A DNA stretch of 64,000 nucleotides, from positions 10,355,814 through 10,419,813 of the forward strand of contig NC_080548.1 in the NCBI RefSeq assembly GCF_028640845.1, written 5' to 3'. This stretch comes from Ahaetulla prasina (lineage: Eukaryota; Chordata; Lepidosauria; Squamata; Colubridae). The notes beneath the pieces were generated by a model, which had not been told where the DNA came from, made no database searches, and was given only the letters and a program-made list of their open reading frames with translations. The position numbers and the translations under genes are program-made. Shown piece by piece: positions 22,904-33,615 of the stretch. Within the stretch, counting starts at the first letter, position 1. Each line of letters begins with the position of its first letter.

Positions 22904-23418
22904 TGTTGTGTCTTGCCCGCCCTCAGAGCAGCCGGGGCCTTCTTACCTGCTCCCCAACACTGAGGAATGTATGCCTTCCGGCCCAAGTCCTGGCTCCATG
23001 CCCCCACAAACTGCAGAAGAAGGAGCATCTCCCTGCCCCAGCCCTGACTCCATGCCCAGGCAAACGGAGCAGCTAGACCCTCCCCTCATCCACAGCAGGT
23101 GAGCCTGAGGAGGTTTACTCCCAAGAACAGCTGATTGGAGTGACCTCGCATCAGAAGATTGGAGGCGGAGGCAACAGAGGGAAGGAGGGGCAGGCCTTAA
23201 TGAGTGCTGAGTCATGGAGCCACACCCCATGGCCTATATAAAGGAGCTACTTTCTGGCAGTCTCTGAGTCAGGCAAAAGTCGAACTTATCTTGCTGAAGT
23301 CACTTACTGGTCTCCTGCCTGCTCTGAGGACTTTGCTAGGACTTTGGGCAGAGCTGCAGAGGCAAGCCTGATTCAGATTTCCTGGACCCAGCCGTCAGCG
23401 GAGGAGTGGGACACGACA
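22904..23418 (+). mobile_element. Solo LTR with 5-bp target duplication
   Basis: It starts TGTTGTGTCTTGCCCGCC and ends GACACGACA. A perfect ATACC duplication lies at 22899-22903 and 23419-23423. A TATATAAA box sits at 23235-23242. Length and end structure resemble the 10704-11213 LTR, so the two are probably related. Confidence 0.9.
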
Positions 23419-23430
23419 ATACCCTTTTGT

Positions 23431-23717
23431 CAGAAGTGGTATTCAGCAGGTTCTGACCAGTTCTGGAGAACCGGTAACGGAAATTTTGAGTAGTTTGGAG
23501 AACCGGTAAATACCACCTCTATTCCCCCATCTATTCTCTGCCTCCCGAGTCCTAGCTGATCGGGTGGAAATGGGGATTTTGCAGTAACCTTCCCCTGAAG
23601 TGGGTGGGAATGGAGATTTTACAGTATCCTTCCCCTGCCATGCCCACCAAGCCACGGCCACCAAGCCATGCCACGCCCACAGGACCGGTAGTAAAAAAAA
23701 TGTGGATCCCATCATTG
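23431..23717 (+). mobile_element. hAT-like MITE, ACCGGTTCT family
   Basis: It begins CAGAAGTGGTATTCAGCAGG and ends GGATCCCATCATTG. Flanks CCTTTTGT and CCTTTCGT match at 7 of 8 positions. The interior holds GAGAACCGGTAA and TTTTGAGTAGTTTGGAGAAC. Confidence 0.85.
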
Positions 23718-23767
23718 CCTTTCGTGATTTGGGCTCTGACAGCTTCTACTGCCATAGTCCCATAAGG

Positions 23768-23890
23768 CAGTGTTTCTCAACCTTGACAGGAGGTTCTGTG
23801 GACTTCGACTCCCAGAATTCTATGCTAGCTGGGGAATTCTGGGAGTTGAAGTCCCACGGGTTCTCAAGTTGCCAAGGTTAAAAAAAATTG
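23768..23890. mobile_element. Palindromic foldback element, CAGTGTTTCTC subtype
   Basis: Inverted arms start CAGTGTTTCTCAACCTTGA. Flanks CCATAAGG and CCGTAAGA match at 6 of 8, with TA at positions 4-5. The right end is decayed. Confidence 0.75.
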
Positions 23891-24340
23891 CCGTAAGACA
23901 TTCCTGTTCACAGCAGATGCAGGGCTGGTTCAGTTTCCACTTTTCAGCTGTTCACTTGCGGATTCAGAAACAAAAGGAAGCTTTCAGCGAACAACAGGCA
24001 GCCGGTTAAAATGGAGGCATTAGAAAGGGAGGCTGCAGCCAACTTTAAGAGACTCCCAGGATTTCCAGAAAGGGGAGTAGGGATGGGGAAGAGACACAAA
24101 ACTCCAAGGAGGAAAAAGTGGAAGAGAATAGTCTGGCATTCCACAGTGCCAATGTTTTATTGCAATTCCTACTTGATGGAACCGAATGCGTTGCCCAATT
24201 TTTCTTGGCTCTGTATCTCCTACCTTTTCTAAAATTAGCACCTGGCTTTTCTATCACAAGGACTACCACCATTTTCTGCAAAATTCCACAAATACTGACG
24301 TTTGTGGCAGCCAGTGATGCGGGAATAGATTACATACAGG
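23891..24340. other. Unassigned intronic sequence
   Basis: No exon or known repeat is recognised before the hAT element. The last 8 bases are its target duplication. Confidence 0.4.
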
Positions 24341-24777
24341 CAAGGGTGGGCTTCAAAAAGTTTAGCAAGGGGTTGTCTGCCCGGTTGCTGGGTGGGTGTG
24401 ACCATGGTGGGTGTGGCCTAGTCAGCCTCCTGCACCATGGCGAGGGATGAAGGCATTTTTGCCCTCCCCAGGCTCCGGAGAATTTCCTTGTACTTCCAGG
24501 AGGGCAAAAACGGCTTCCCTAGGCTCCGGAGGCCCTCCGGAAACAGGCCCGTTTCTGGCCTTCGCAAACTTCTGGTAGGCCCGTTTTTCACGCTCCCCGA
24601 GCTTCCGCGCATACCCTGCACTTACCTGCATCCAAAACGGGCTGCGTGAGGACTCTTGGGAGGGATGAGGGGTGGGCGGGTCCAGCCAGGAGTGGGATTT
24701 GGGGGTTCTCCAAACTGCACAGAATCTTAGCTAGAGGTTCTTCCGAACCCCTGTGAACCCACAGCAGCCCAACCCTG
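24341..24777 (+). mobile_element. hAT-like MITE, ~437-bp family, complete
   Basis: It starts CAAGGGTGGGCTTC and ends CAGCAGCCCAACCCTG. The perfect 8-bp duplication CATACAGG is at 24333-24340 and 24778-24785. The right-hand CATACAGG runs directly into TAGTCCTCGACTTATAACTA, so the insertion hit the terminus of another repeat. Confidence 0.92.
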
Positions 24778-24780
24778 CAT

Positions 24781-24806
24781 ACAGGTAGTCCTCGACTTAT
24801 AACTAT
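24781..24806. mobile_element. Terminal fragment of a CAGGTAGTCCTCGACTTA element
   Basis: ACAGGTAGTCCTCGACTTAT is the family terminus. The rest of the element is not recognisable to the right. Confidence 0.6.
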
Positions 24807-25408
24807 AAAGTGGATCGCCATGAGACCTGACCCGTTTTCACCACAGTAGATTGGAAAGGCATGAATTGGAAAATAATGATTGAAATTTGAATATAATATA
24901 TATATATTATCTAATTCTGGTGTGCCAATCATTTCAACTTCCAGTTAGAACTGTTTTCACCCCAACAGCTCATCTGAAGAACCAGAAACTTGAAAACCCA
25001 ATTCTGAGCTAGCTTTCTCCTCCTCCCTCTCCACTGTTTTTCCTTGTATGCAACGTATTTTGGATCACAAGCTTGGGATCTGTTGATATTTTAAAGCTGC
25101 TGCAGAAAAACTTTTATGGCTTTAGGGAGGGATGAAATGCATCTGCTTTAAACTAATAAAAGAAAAACATGTTAACACTGCTTAGCTAGCTGTTCTGGTA
25201 GAGGAAGCATCTTCAAGGCCTCCGCTCCTCTTGGGGGTTTGTTATCTTTAAAATGGACTTCGCATGGATACTGCATCCTGACTTTTCATATGACTGTGGG
25301 AGAGCAAATAAGTGCAGCTGCCACACCAAGAAACTTTCTCTGTCCATAAATGCAGAATTATTCAGAATGAAGAACAGAAGGAGTTGAAGTTATTCATCTG
25401 ATTCTTGA
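24807..25408. other. Unassigned intronic sequence
   Basis: No exon or repeat recognised apart from a short TA run near 24898. Confidence 0.4.
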
Positions 25409-25513
25409 CAGGGGTCTGCAAACTTGGCTCTTTTAAGACTTGTGGACTTCAACTCCCAGAGTTTGGGAGTTGAAGTCCACAAGTCTTAAAAGAGCCAGGT
25501 TTGCAGATCCCTG
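25409..25513. mobile_element. Palindromic hAT-like foldback element, GTCTGCAAAC subtype
   Basis: Arms CAGGGGTCTGCAAACTTGGC and the inverse meet at a short spacer. No convincing 8-bp duplication is visible. Confidence 0.8.
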
Positions 25514-26725
25514 TCCTAAAAGTCTTTTTTCCTTTTTGTTTTGTTTGCACAGAACTAACACAAATGTATGTTTGTTTGCACAGAACTAACACAAATGCAC
25601 AAATACACAAATACAAATGCAATCGCACCATTGCATGCACACACCCTTTATAAAATGGTTGCTAAATAAACCAATTTTTAGGATCAGCATAATATTCCAA
25701 ACTAGACATGAGCAGCATCCCAAACCCTCTCCCATCTCATGTTTGAATGACAGAAGCCACAATGTACCCAGCATCGCTACACCTGTAGAAAAGGGCTTGC
25801 ACAAGGACACCACAAATTGCTTGTGTCACTCTGACACACACACAAACACACCCCGCAGACATTACTGTAAGCAGGTCAGGTTCATATGAGATGACGAGCT
25901 ACCAAAACAAACTATCCCGGTTTAAGATTAACCGGGTTTAGCAGACGATGCAGATAGAACCGGTTCAGAATGCTCCTATGGGGGAAACGGAGTCAGAGCA
26001 AAACCTAATGAGGGGGAAAATTTTGGTTTGATCTTATCCACGTGGCATGACACACAATTTAGCCAGCATCTGCTAAGCTTTGGGTCTTCTTAACATATCC
26101 AGCCAGACTTCACTCACTGGTCCCTCCAATCGGTTCTCCCTATAATTAGAGCCAAGACTATGGGAGATTTAAAAAATAAATAAAAATCCCAACAGCTGAG
26201 TCAGCAACAGCTACAGCTCTCTCATAGGCTGTCCCTGATCGAGAAGGTGGGCAGCTTTCTGGGTCCCTGGTGTCTTTTCCTGTCTGCTCCGCCCCTCCTC
26301 CAATTACAGGGCAAGGCTGGCCGCGGCCAAGAGACAGGGACTTAAGTGTGGGTTTGGCCAAACCGCAGCCCCGTCTTGCTGTCCATAAAATCCTGCTAGC
26401 AGGGCAAAGACAGGGTGGTTGGAAAGGGTGCTGGCTGGCAGAGTGTGAGATGGAGCAGCAGAAACAGCAGCGTCCAAGAAGATGCTGGCCATCGTGTCAA
26501 TCCCACTGTCTCCTTTTCTCCTGCTTTGCTCTGTGGATGTTGGATACACAGTGCTGAGTGTTTCTAAGCATACTGGAGGGTGATGAGCTGGGAAGCCAGA
26601 GGCAGGCCCCTCCGTGCATTCTTGAGTCAGTTTCATGGGGAAAACGGGCGTTCCAAAGTGGGTCACCAGGAACCTCTTATTAACCACAGCCACTGTCTCT
26701 CGCTCATTCACGACTCCATTCTCTC
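25514..26725. other. Unassigned intronic sequence
   Basis: Includes a short duplicated TTTGTTTGCACAGAACTAAC motif (25539 and 25571) and a CA-rich stretch near 25835. No exon is recognised. Confidence 0.4.
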
Positions 26726-27252
26726 TCTCTCTTATATAACTTTTATTACAGAACTTCTTTAAAAAAAGAATAAAAACAATTCTAATTTTGAAAGAATAAA
26801 AATAAGGAAGGAAAGAAAAAGTGCAAAGGAAGAAAAAGGGGAGGGGAGGAAGGAAAAAGAAAAGGGAGGGAGGAAGGAAGGAAGGAAGGAAGGAAGGAAG
26901 GAAGGAAAAAGAAAAGATTGGGAAGGGAAGGAAAAGCAAAGATTATAAAGACGTAATTTCTGATTTTCTAAACTGCAGTTAAAAGTATATTTATATTTTT
27001 CCCTCTCTCTCTAAGGTTACAACTTAACTTCCTTCTTTCCATTTCCTGCTTTTTCTAGTCATCAGACCCATATGGAATCACCAAGTTCATTTTTTTTCTT
27101 ATTTCAGCAAAAAGTCCCTAAATAGTTTCAGGCCACTAATAAATGTAGTTATTGTCCTTTCTCTAATCAAGTCAATTTCACCACCGCTGCTAATTTTGTC
27201 CTCTTCACCAGCCAGGTATTTGAGACTCCTTACACTGACATGCATATAATAA
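26726..27252 (-). mobile_element. L1-type LINE 3' end, 5'-truncated insertion
   Basis: The insert is flanked by TCCATTCTCTC at 26715-26725 and 27253-27263 (11 bp). The plus-strand left side is T/A-rich like an L1 3' end, and an internal GGAA expansion lies at about 26865-26906. No open reading frame survives. The L1 assignment rests mainly on structure. Confidence 0.6.
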
Positions 27253-28688
27253 TCCATTCTCTCCTAACCAGGAGAACTAGAAGGTAGGAACCTTGCTCCC
27301 CCCCCCACCTCTTTTTAAAAAAAAATAATGTAGGAGTGGGCCCATCCATCCCAAAGCTACAGCAGAAAAGCCTGGCATCGCATTTTCATGGAGCCGCTGC
27401 CAAAGGGCAGCCATGCCATCTGCTCCCATTTGGGAGATGGAGATGTGCAAAGAGGAACACAAGAACCTTAAAATGTTCACTTACAAGGGGGCTGCGGAGT
27501 CTCCCAGGTAGAGAGAGACAACAGCTGCAGCTTCAGTGTCCAGAGTTAGGGAACACCTTAGCCTCAAAATATGGAGAATTACAGTCCTGGTGGGAAAGGC
27601 CACACCAGAAGCAGCTGTTTGCAGACCCCTTGCTCTAACTACTGATGTTCTCCTAGTTTCCATGGCCCAGAATGGGACTGAAGTTTTGCTCCATGGAAGA
27701 GGAAGAAGAAAGTAACAACAAAGAGACAAAAGAGAAACAAGTTGCTTTTCAAGAAGCATTTCCTGCAGTTTTACCAACAATGCCCCCTGATAATCTCTTC
27801 CTAATTTTGTTTGGGTGCCATGCAGGGCCAGATAAGGACTGAAAGGCACTTGAGTGGAAGCCCTCAAGGGGTTGCAGGTGACAGAAATGCATTCCTACAA
27901 TACCTAATAACTAGAGGTTGAGACAGGAAGCAGGAAAGATGGTTGCATTCTTCTGCATGAAGGCTGCCCCAACAGGGTGACCAATGTCCCCAGCCTGGTG
28001 GCTTGTATACAATAATTAACCAGCAGGAAGTTGGTTTGGAGGCCTGAGCTTCATAGGACATCTGCCTGAAGGAGGCCAGACGCAGCAGGGAAGGACTCCT
28101 GGGACAGAAGCAGGAAAAGCTGAGGGGGGAGAGGGCAGCCCCAGGATGGGACAAGCCAGAGGAAATAGGCTTGTCTGCTTTTCCTCCAGGTTGGGAACAG
28201 GTCCAAGGAAGGCCGTCAACGCATTATTTCGAAGATTCCAGGAAGCACCATCCCGGTTCTTCTTTTCAACAAAGTCTAGGAGCTACGTCAGCAAACCTCA
28301 TACCAGGCCAGATGTGGGAAAACCAAAAGGCATTTCAGTCGATGAATTTGCAGTGCAGAGTTTTAAAGCAGAGTTTTTAAAAAGTCAGACTAGACTGCCT
28401 TATCTGTATTATGGCCTTCCAAAATCAAAATGAGATAATGCTATGTTTATTTAATGCAACATAACCTTTAATGCTCCTCGGTTAAGAAGCAAATAGGCTC
28501 AACTGAAAAATATTCCCTCCGGGTTTGGTCAAAGAAGTCAAAATGAGGGCTACAAATAATGCAATCAAAGGTTGGTGTGTGTTTTTTTATGTACAGCGTA
28601 TCCCATCCCTGGGTGAATCGAGGGGTCTTAAGGCAGTCTGAGGCATTTATCAATAATGTTTTACCTGCAACAGCTCATTCTCCTAGCC
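27253..28688. other. Unassigned intronic sequence
   Basis: About 1.4 kb without recognised repeats. The longest frame (128 codons, minus, 27481-27867) shows no domain that I know. Confidence 0.4.
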
Positions 28689-28860
28689 CAGGGGTCTGCA
28701 AACTTGGCTCTTTTTTAAGATTTGTGGACTTCAACTCCCAGAGTTCCTCAGCCAGCTGGATAGATCTCTCTCTCTCTCTCAGACACACACACATTCCTAC
28801 ACTGCCCATCTCACAGTTGAAGTCAACACATCTTAGAATTGTCACAGTTAAGAAAGACTG
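28689..28860. mobile_element. Decayed foldback element with CT/CA run
   Basis: CAGGGGTCTGCAAACTTGGC and CTTCAACTCCCAGAGTTCCT form the left arm. A (CT)n/(CA)n run and a decayed right arm follow. The left flank TCCTAGCC has TA at positions 4-5. Confidence 0.6.
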
Positions 28861-29173
28861 CCTGGTATCAACTATGGAAGGAGGAAGGCAGTCTGTGTAC
28901 AGACCTATGTTTGATCAGGGCTTTGCAAATATTTGTTGAGGTTGCCGGGGTAAATGAAGGAGGATGGCTACAGTGCTGCAGCTCAGCCACAGAACTGTCC
29001 TGAAATTTGCAATTCCTGAGAGAATGGGGTGACCCTTCTCCAAAATACAGAGGGGTGGGGGCATGGGAACAAGAGGTGCCATTTTCCAGTCTAGGGAAAA
29101 AAGGGGGTTCAACTCCCTTCACTAGAAACTGGATTCTGGAAATGTTCAGGAAACCAGTGAGGTTTATATTAAA
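28861..29173. other. Unassigned intronic sequence
   Basis: No exon or repeat recognised. Confidence 0.4.
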
Positions 29174-29890
29174 GGTAGTCCTCAACTTATGACTGTAATG
29201 GAGTCTGCCCATTATGACTGTAAGTCGTGACGGTTATAAAGGGAGCCACACATGAAGACTGACCCATTTGACCAACTTTTTTGGGGGGGGGGGCAGTCAT
29301 TAAGTAAGTCAATTGTTTGCTATGAAGCAGTTTGGCTGAAAACCAGAAACAAATGCCAATTTTCTGCTAAAACTTCTTACAACATTGTCAGGTGAACACA
29401 GGACACAGCAAATGGTCATTAATAATATAATATAACAACAGAGTTGGAAGGGACCTTGGAGGCCTTCTAGTCCAACCCCCTGCCCAAGCAGTAAACCCTA
29501 CACCATCTCAGTCAGATGGTTATCCAACATTTTCTTAAAAGTTTCCAGTGTTGGAGCATTCACAACTTCTGCAGGCAAGTCGTTCCACTTATTAATTGTT
29601 CTAACTGTCAGGAAATTTCTCCATAGTTCTAAGTTGCTTTTTTCCTTGATCAGTTTCCACCCATTGCTTCTTGTTCTACCTTCAGGTGCTTTGGAGAACA
29701 GCCCGACTCCCTCTTCTTTGTGGCAACCCCTGAGATATTGGAACACTGCTAATGCAGGCCAGTTGCTGAGCACCCGAAATGTGATCACATAACTGTGGGG
29801 AAGGGACATGCGGATGTTGGAAGTGTGAATCCAGGTCCTATGTAGCTTTTTCAGAGTCCATCCTGACTTCAACTGGTCGTAAGTGAAGAA
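29174..29890. mobile_element. TIR element split by a CR1 insertion
   Basis: The left part starts AGGTAGTCCTCAACTTATGA; the right part ends ACTGGTCGTAAGTGAAGAAC. About 330 bp of CR1 (29422-29752) separates CACAGCAAATGGTCATT from GCAGGCCAGTTGCTGAGCAC. Confidence 0.65.
29422..29752 (-). mobile_element. CR1 LINE 3' end, 5'-truncated
   Basis: The minus strand encodes YLRGCHKEEGVGLFSKAPEG, NLELWRNFLTVRTINKWNDL and LETFKKMLDNHL, then the CTAGAAGGCCTCCAAGGTCC end. It is inserted in the TIR element above. Confidence 0.9.
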
Positions 29891-29904
29891 CTATCTCTTT
29901 AGGG

Positions 29905-30025
29905 CAGGGGTGTCCAAACATGGCAACTTTAAGACTTGTGGACTTCAACTCCCAGCAAAGCTGACTGAGGAATTCTGGGAGTTGAAGTCCACAAGTCTTA
30001 AAGTTGCCAAGTTTGGACACCCCTG
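29905..30025. mobile_element. Palindromic hAT-like foldback element
   Basis: Arms CAGGGGTGTCCAAACATGGC and inverse. Flanks CTTTAGGG and GTTTAGAT keep TTTAG, with TA at positions 4-5. Confidence 0.8.
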
Positions 30026-30504
30026 GTTTAGATTATACTTGCTAGGTTTGCAAGGAACGTAATTATGCATGCTTTGTGAACACAGCCATTGGCAGGGAAA
30101 GTGCAGGCCTCCAAATATTGGGCTACAAGCCCTATCAACATGGAAGAATGTGGAGATGCGAGTTTGTGGAAGCTTTGGTTAGTGTCTTCTAGAGGTTGAA
30201 AGGGTTTCATTCTTTCACAATGTACTCGGAGATGCCAAATTTGAATCCTGTTTCTTCTTGGAATGATGTGCTGCAGCCTCTCAGCCAACATCTTCCCACA
30301 TTTTGGGATTTCTCTTCAGCAGTTCCCACCTCTAATCAAAGGCCCCACCTCAACCTGGTCAGGGCTACCTCCAAACCTGATTAGCCTCTCCAAGAACCCC
30401 TTGCTCAGTGGCCCTGATCCCACCCACCCCCCATGAGTCTTGATGCTGATGTTGGCTTCTCCATCTGTCTGCTTCCTAAACAAGGAAAACTCAAGATTAA
30501 TCAA
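30026..30504. other. Unassigned intronic sequence
   Basis: No exon or repeat recognised. The final 14 bases are the left direct repeat of the next insert. Confidence 0.4.
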
Positions 30505-30652
30505 TAAAGGAGAATATTCGTAGCTCAGGGTTGAAATGAGGGCTCCTCTGAGCTTGCTTGTTTTTCTGCAGACGTTTCTTGATGAATGAAACGACATGAT
30601 GAATGAAACGTCTGGAGGAAAACAAGCAAGCTCAGAGAGCACCGAGGACCCC
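30505..30652. mobile_element. Inverted-repeat Penelope-type insert with 14-bp direct repeat
   Basis: The direct repeat TCAAGATTAATCAA flanks the insert (30491-30504 and 30653-30666). Inside, CTCTGAGCTTGCTTGTTTT (30546-30564) and its exact complement (30619-30637) form 19-bp arms. GATGAATGAAACGTC lies between. The sequence is the tail of the hammerhead-like family in head-to-head form. Confidence 0.7.
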
Positions 30653-30666
30653 TCAAGATTAATCAA

Positions 30667-31256
30667 CTGCCCCGCAAGGCCAGCAGATCAGTAAGTCAGC
30701 AAGCACGGAGCTTTGATTACTCAACCATGAAACTAACTCAACCAAAGCTGCCTCTGGATCCTTTCCCGGGTATCTGCAAGCCACAGTTGGAACCACCAGC
30801 TTTTTTGCAACACTGCACCAGGGCCAGCCAAAGGGAGGATCCTGCCCTGTTTGTCTCCTGTTCCACGCAACCACGCAAGGAGCCGCAAAGCTGAAGCTGA
30901 AGCCACATCTTTCTGGCAGAGCTGCTGGGTGGAGCTCCCAGACCACGTGCAGAGTCAGTCCAATCTTAGGTAAACTATAATTATGCTGGGAGTGGGGAGG
31001 CCAGTTTAATGCCATTCCTGGCTGGTCCTGGCTTTCCTAGGCGGTTTGCAAATAAGGGGAGGGCAGGGGACATCCCCCCACCATGCAGAGACCTTTCCCT
31101 TTGCATCAGAGGTGGGAAGCTGGGAGCTTTTTGTGACCAGAAAAATAAGCTTTTCCAATACCAGGTGGGAGAAGCCGGGGATGCAGCCTAGCACTGGAGA
31201 AGACAGAACAAACATATTTTTCTCTGGTTATTGAGGAGTTAAGGAAACCGACTGCC
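30667..31256. other. Unassigned intronic sequence
   Basis: No exon or repeat recognised. Confidence 0.4.
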
Positions 31257-31716
31257 CAGGGGTGAAATCCAGCAGGTTTTAACAGGTTCTGACGAACCGG
31301 TAGCGGAAATTTTGAGTAGTCCTGAGAATCGGCAAATGCCACCTCTGGCTGGCCCCAGAGTGGGGTGGGAATGGAGATTTTGCAGTATTATTTTATTTAT
31401 TTATTTATTTGTTTGTTTGTTTGTTTGTTTGCATTTATATCCCGCCCTTCTCCGAAGACTCAGGGCGGCTTACACTATGTCAAGCAATAGTCTTCATCCA
31501 TTTGTATATTATGTACAAAGTCAACTTATTGCCCCCAACAATCTTGGTCCTCATTTTACCTCCCTTATAAAGGATGGAAGGCTGAGTCAACCTTGGGCCT
31601 GGTGGGGCTTGAACCTGCAGTAATTGCAATTGTATAGTAATTGTATCCTCCCCCTGCCACGCCCACCAAGCCACGCCCACAGAACCGGTAGGGAAAATTT
31701 TGGGATTTCACTCCTG
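31257..31716 (+). mobile_element. hAT-like MITE, ACCGGTTCT family, with SINE inside
   Basis: Ends CAGGGGTGAAATCCAGCAGG and GGGATTTCACTCCTG. Flanks CGACTGCC and CGACTGAT match at 6 of 8. Without the nested SINE the element would be about 230 bp. Confidence 0.85.
31391..31620 (-). mobile_element. MIR/CORE-type SINE nested in a hAT-like element
   Basis: On the plus strand it begins with (TTTA)n/(GTTT)n, the inverted A-rich tail. It then reads ATATCCCGCCCTTCTCCGAA, GAGGTAAAATGAGGACCAAG in complement, and a tRNA-derived GGGGCTTGAACCTGCAG end. Confidence 0.85.
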
Positions 31717-31740
31717 CGACTGATGCTTCGAGATCTAAAG

Positions 31741-31875
31741 CAGGGGTCTCCAACCTTGTCAACTTTAAGACTTGTGGACGTCAACTCTCAGAATTCCTCA
31801 GCCAGCAAAGCTGGCTGAGGAATTCTGGGAGTTGAAGTCCACAAGTCTTAAAGTTGACAAGGTTGGAGACCTCTG
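31741..31875. mobile_element. Palindromic hAT-like foldback element
   Basis: Two nearly perfect arms. Flanks ATCTAAAG and CTCTAAAG match at 7 of 8 positions. Confidence 0.9.
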
Positions 31876-32334
31876 CTCTAAAGAAATTCATTTGCCCTGT
31901 GATTTTTGCAAAGGGGAGGGGGGGGAGAAATGGCCCTATTAAGAAGATTGGGGCTTAGGGGCCAAAGACCCAGCTCTGTACTCTCTGCTGAAAATAGGCA
32001 TTTTCTAACAGACTTCCAGCATTTCTGCAATGCCAACCTTGGAGAGGCATAAAATAGTCCCAGGAGTCCAAACAGAGCAGTCAAACCCTCCAAGGCTACT
32101 TTATATGGTCAGGCTCTTTGTCCACCTGATCTAAAGAGAAGCAGTGGGTAAACAGGGGAGATGCTAAGACCTGGGCCTTCCATAGAACTTTGCAAATTAT
32201 GCAGGCACAGCAGCATTTGAACCAAATACTTGGTCTGGTTACTGAATTAGGTTATTTCCTGGATTCACACCTTACGTTGACCTATAAACATACTAGACAA
32301 GTAGCCCGGGAACTCAACTGCTACATCTAAACGG
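31876..32334. other. Unassigned intronic sequence
   Basis: No exon or repeat recognised. Confidence 0.4.
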
Positions 32335-32411
32335 TGTTTTTCAAACTCTGGCAAGCCATGCTGACTGGGGAATTCTGGGAGTTGAAGTCCACACCTCTGA
32401 AAGCTGCCAAA
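32335..32411. mobile_element. Decayed foldback element
   Basis: GGTGTTTTTCAAACTCTGGC followed by GGGGAATTCTGGGAGTTGAA. The left arm is mostly lost. Confidence 0.6.
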
Positions 32412-32699
32412 ACATCAGCCTATGGCTTCCCTATAGGAAAAGGATTCTACTTTTGAGGACAGAGCAGAAATTCTTTGTCATGAAAGTTCCCAGCTATGAT
32501 TGTCAACACTGCCACATTGGCCTGGAAATGAGCAGAAGACAACCTTCAACCTCATTCAATGATGGGGAGTGTTATTGACTTATCTCCAATTTAATAGTGG
32601 AGGTCAGTTTCGCTATCATTTTTTATGGGTTGGAAGGGATTTCTAAAACCGTCTAGTTTTAGCCTTAACAAGTAGACCAGACAGGTAACGTGGTCAGAT

Positions 32700-33120
32700 C
32701 AGTGGTGGGTTTCAAATTTTTTTACTACCGGTTCTGTGGGTGTGGTTTGGTGGGCGGGGCAGGGGAAGGATACTGTAAAATCTCCATTCCCTCCCCAATC
32801 CAGGGGAAGATTACTGCGAAATCCCCATTTCCTCCCCATCAGCTGGGACTCAAAGGCAGAGAAAGATGGTCAGAATTTTTTACTACCGGTTCTGTGGGTG
32901 TGGTTTGGTGGGCGGGGCAGGGGAAGGATACTGTAAAATCTCCATTCCCTCCCCAATCCAGGGGAAGATTACTGCGAAATCCCCATTTCCTCCCCATCAG
33001 CTGGGACTCAAAAGGCAGAGAAAAGATGGTCAGAATTTTTACTACCGGTTCTCTGAACTACTCAAAATTTCTGCTACCGGTTCTCCAGAACCGGTCAGAA
33101 CCTGCTGAAACCCACCTCTG
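32700..33120 (+). mobile_element. hAT-like MITE, ACCGGTTCT family, internally duplicated
   Basis: Ends CAGTGGTGGGTTTCAAAT and TGAAACCCACCTCTG. Flanks GGTCAGAT (32692-32699) and GATCAGAT (33121-33128) match at 7 of 8. A ~158-bp internal block starting at TACTACCGGTTCTGTGGG (32723) is repeated at 32881, and the motif recurs at 33040. This creates a 146-codon repetitive frame that is not a gene. Confidence 0.9.
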
Positions 33121-33128
33121 GATCAGAT

Positions 33129-33615
33129 GATAATTCTACTTTATTGTAAGGCTACTTTTACAAAACCTTGCAGGTTTGAAAGTACAAATCTTCTACTGTC
33201 TCCTTTATAGTCTGAGAAACTAGGGAGGGTCCCTTATGTACCTCTTCCTCAGCCCATTATGTAGCTAACGATTACACCTTATCTGACCATTCCCTAGGCA
33301 GCATTTCTTTGTCCCATCTCCCAAGGTCTTCCTCAGATACCATTGCATCTAATCTAACACCCTCCTTAGTGCAGGAATTTGCCACTGTAACTCCCTGACA
33401 GATGGCAGCCACCCTGTATTTCTATACCGCCAACCTATTAATCCACTATCTCCACTGTAGTCCACTTCATCACGGAACAGCCTTAACCATTAGGAAATTA
33501 TTCCGGATGTCCACTCAAAATCTCCTTCCTTGTTGTTGTTTCTTCTGTCTTCAATTCGACATCAGCTATCTGAAGACAATTATCTTCTCCATATCTGAAA
33601 TACCTGAAAACAAGG
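33129..33615. other. Unassigned intronic sequence
   Basis: No exon or repeat recognised before the LINE. Confidence 0.4.

Noticed and set aside
32690..33130. 146-codon repetitive plus-strand frame
   Set aside because: It is the translation of a duplicated hAT-like MITE interior, with no transposase motif.
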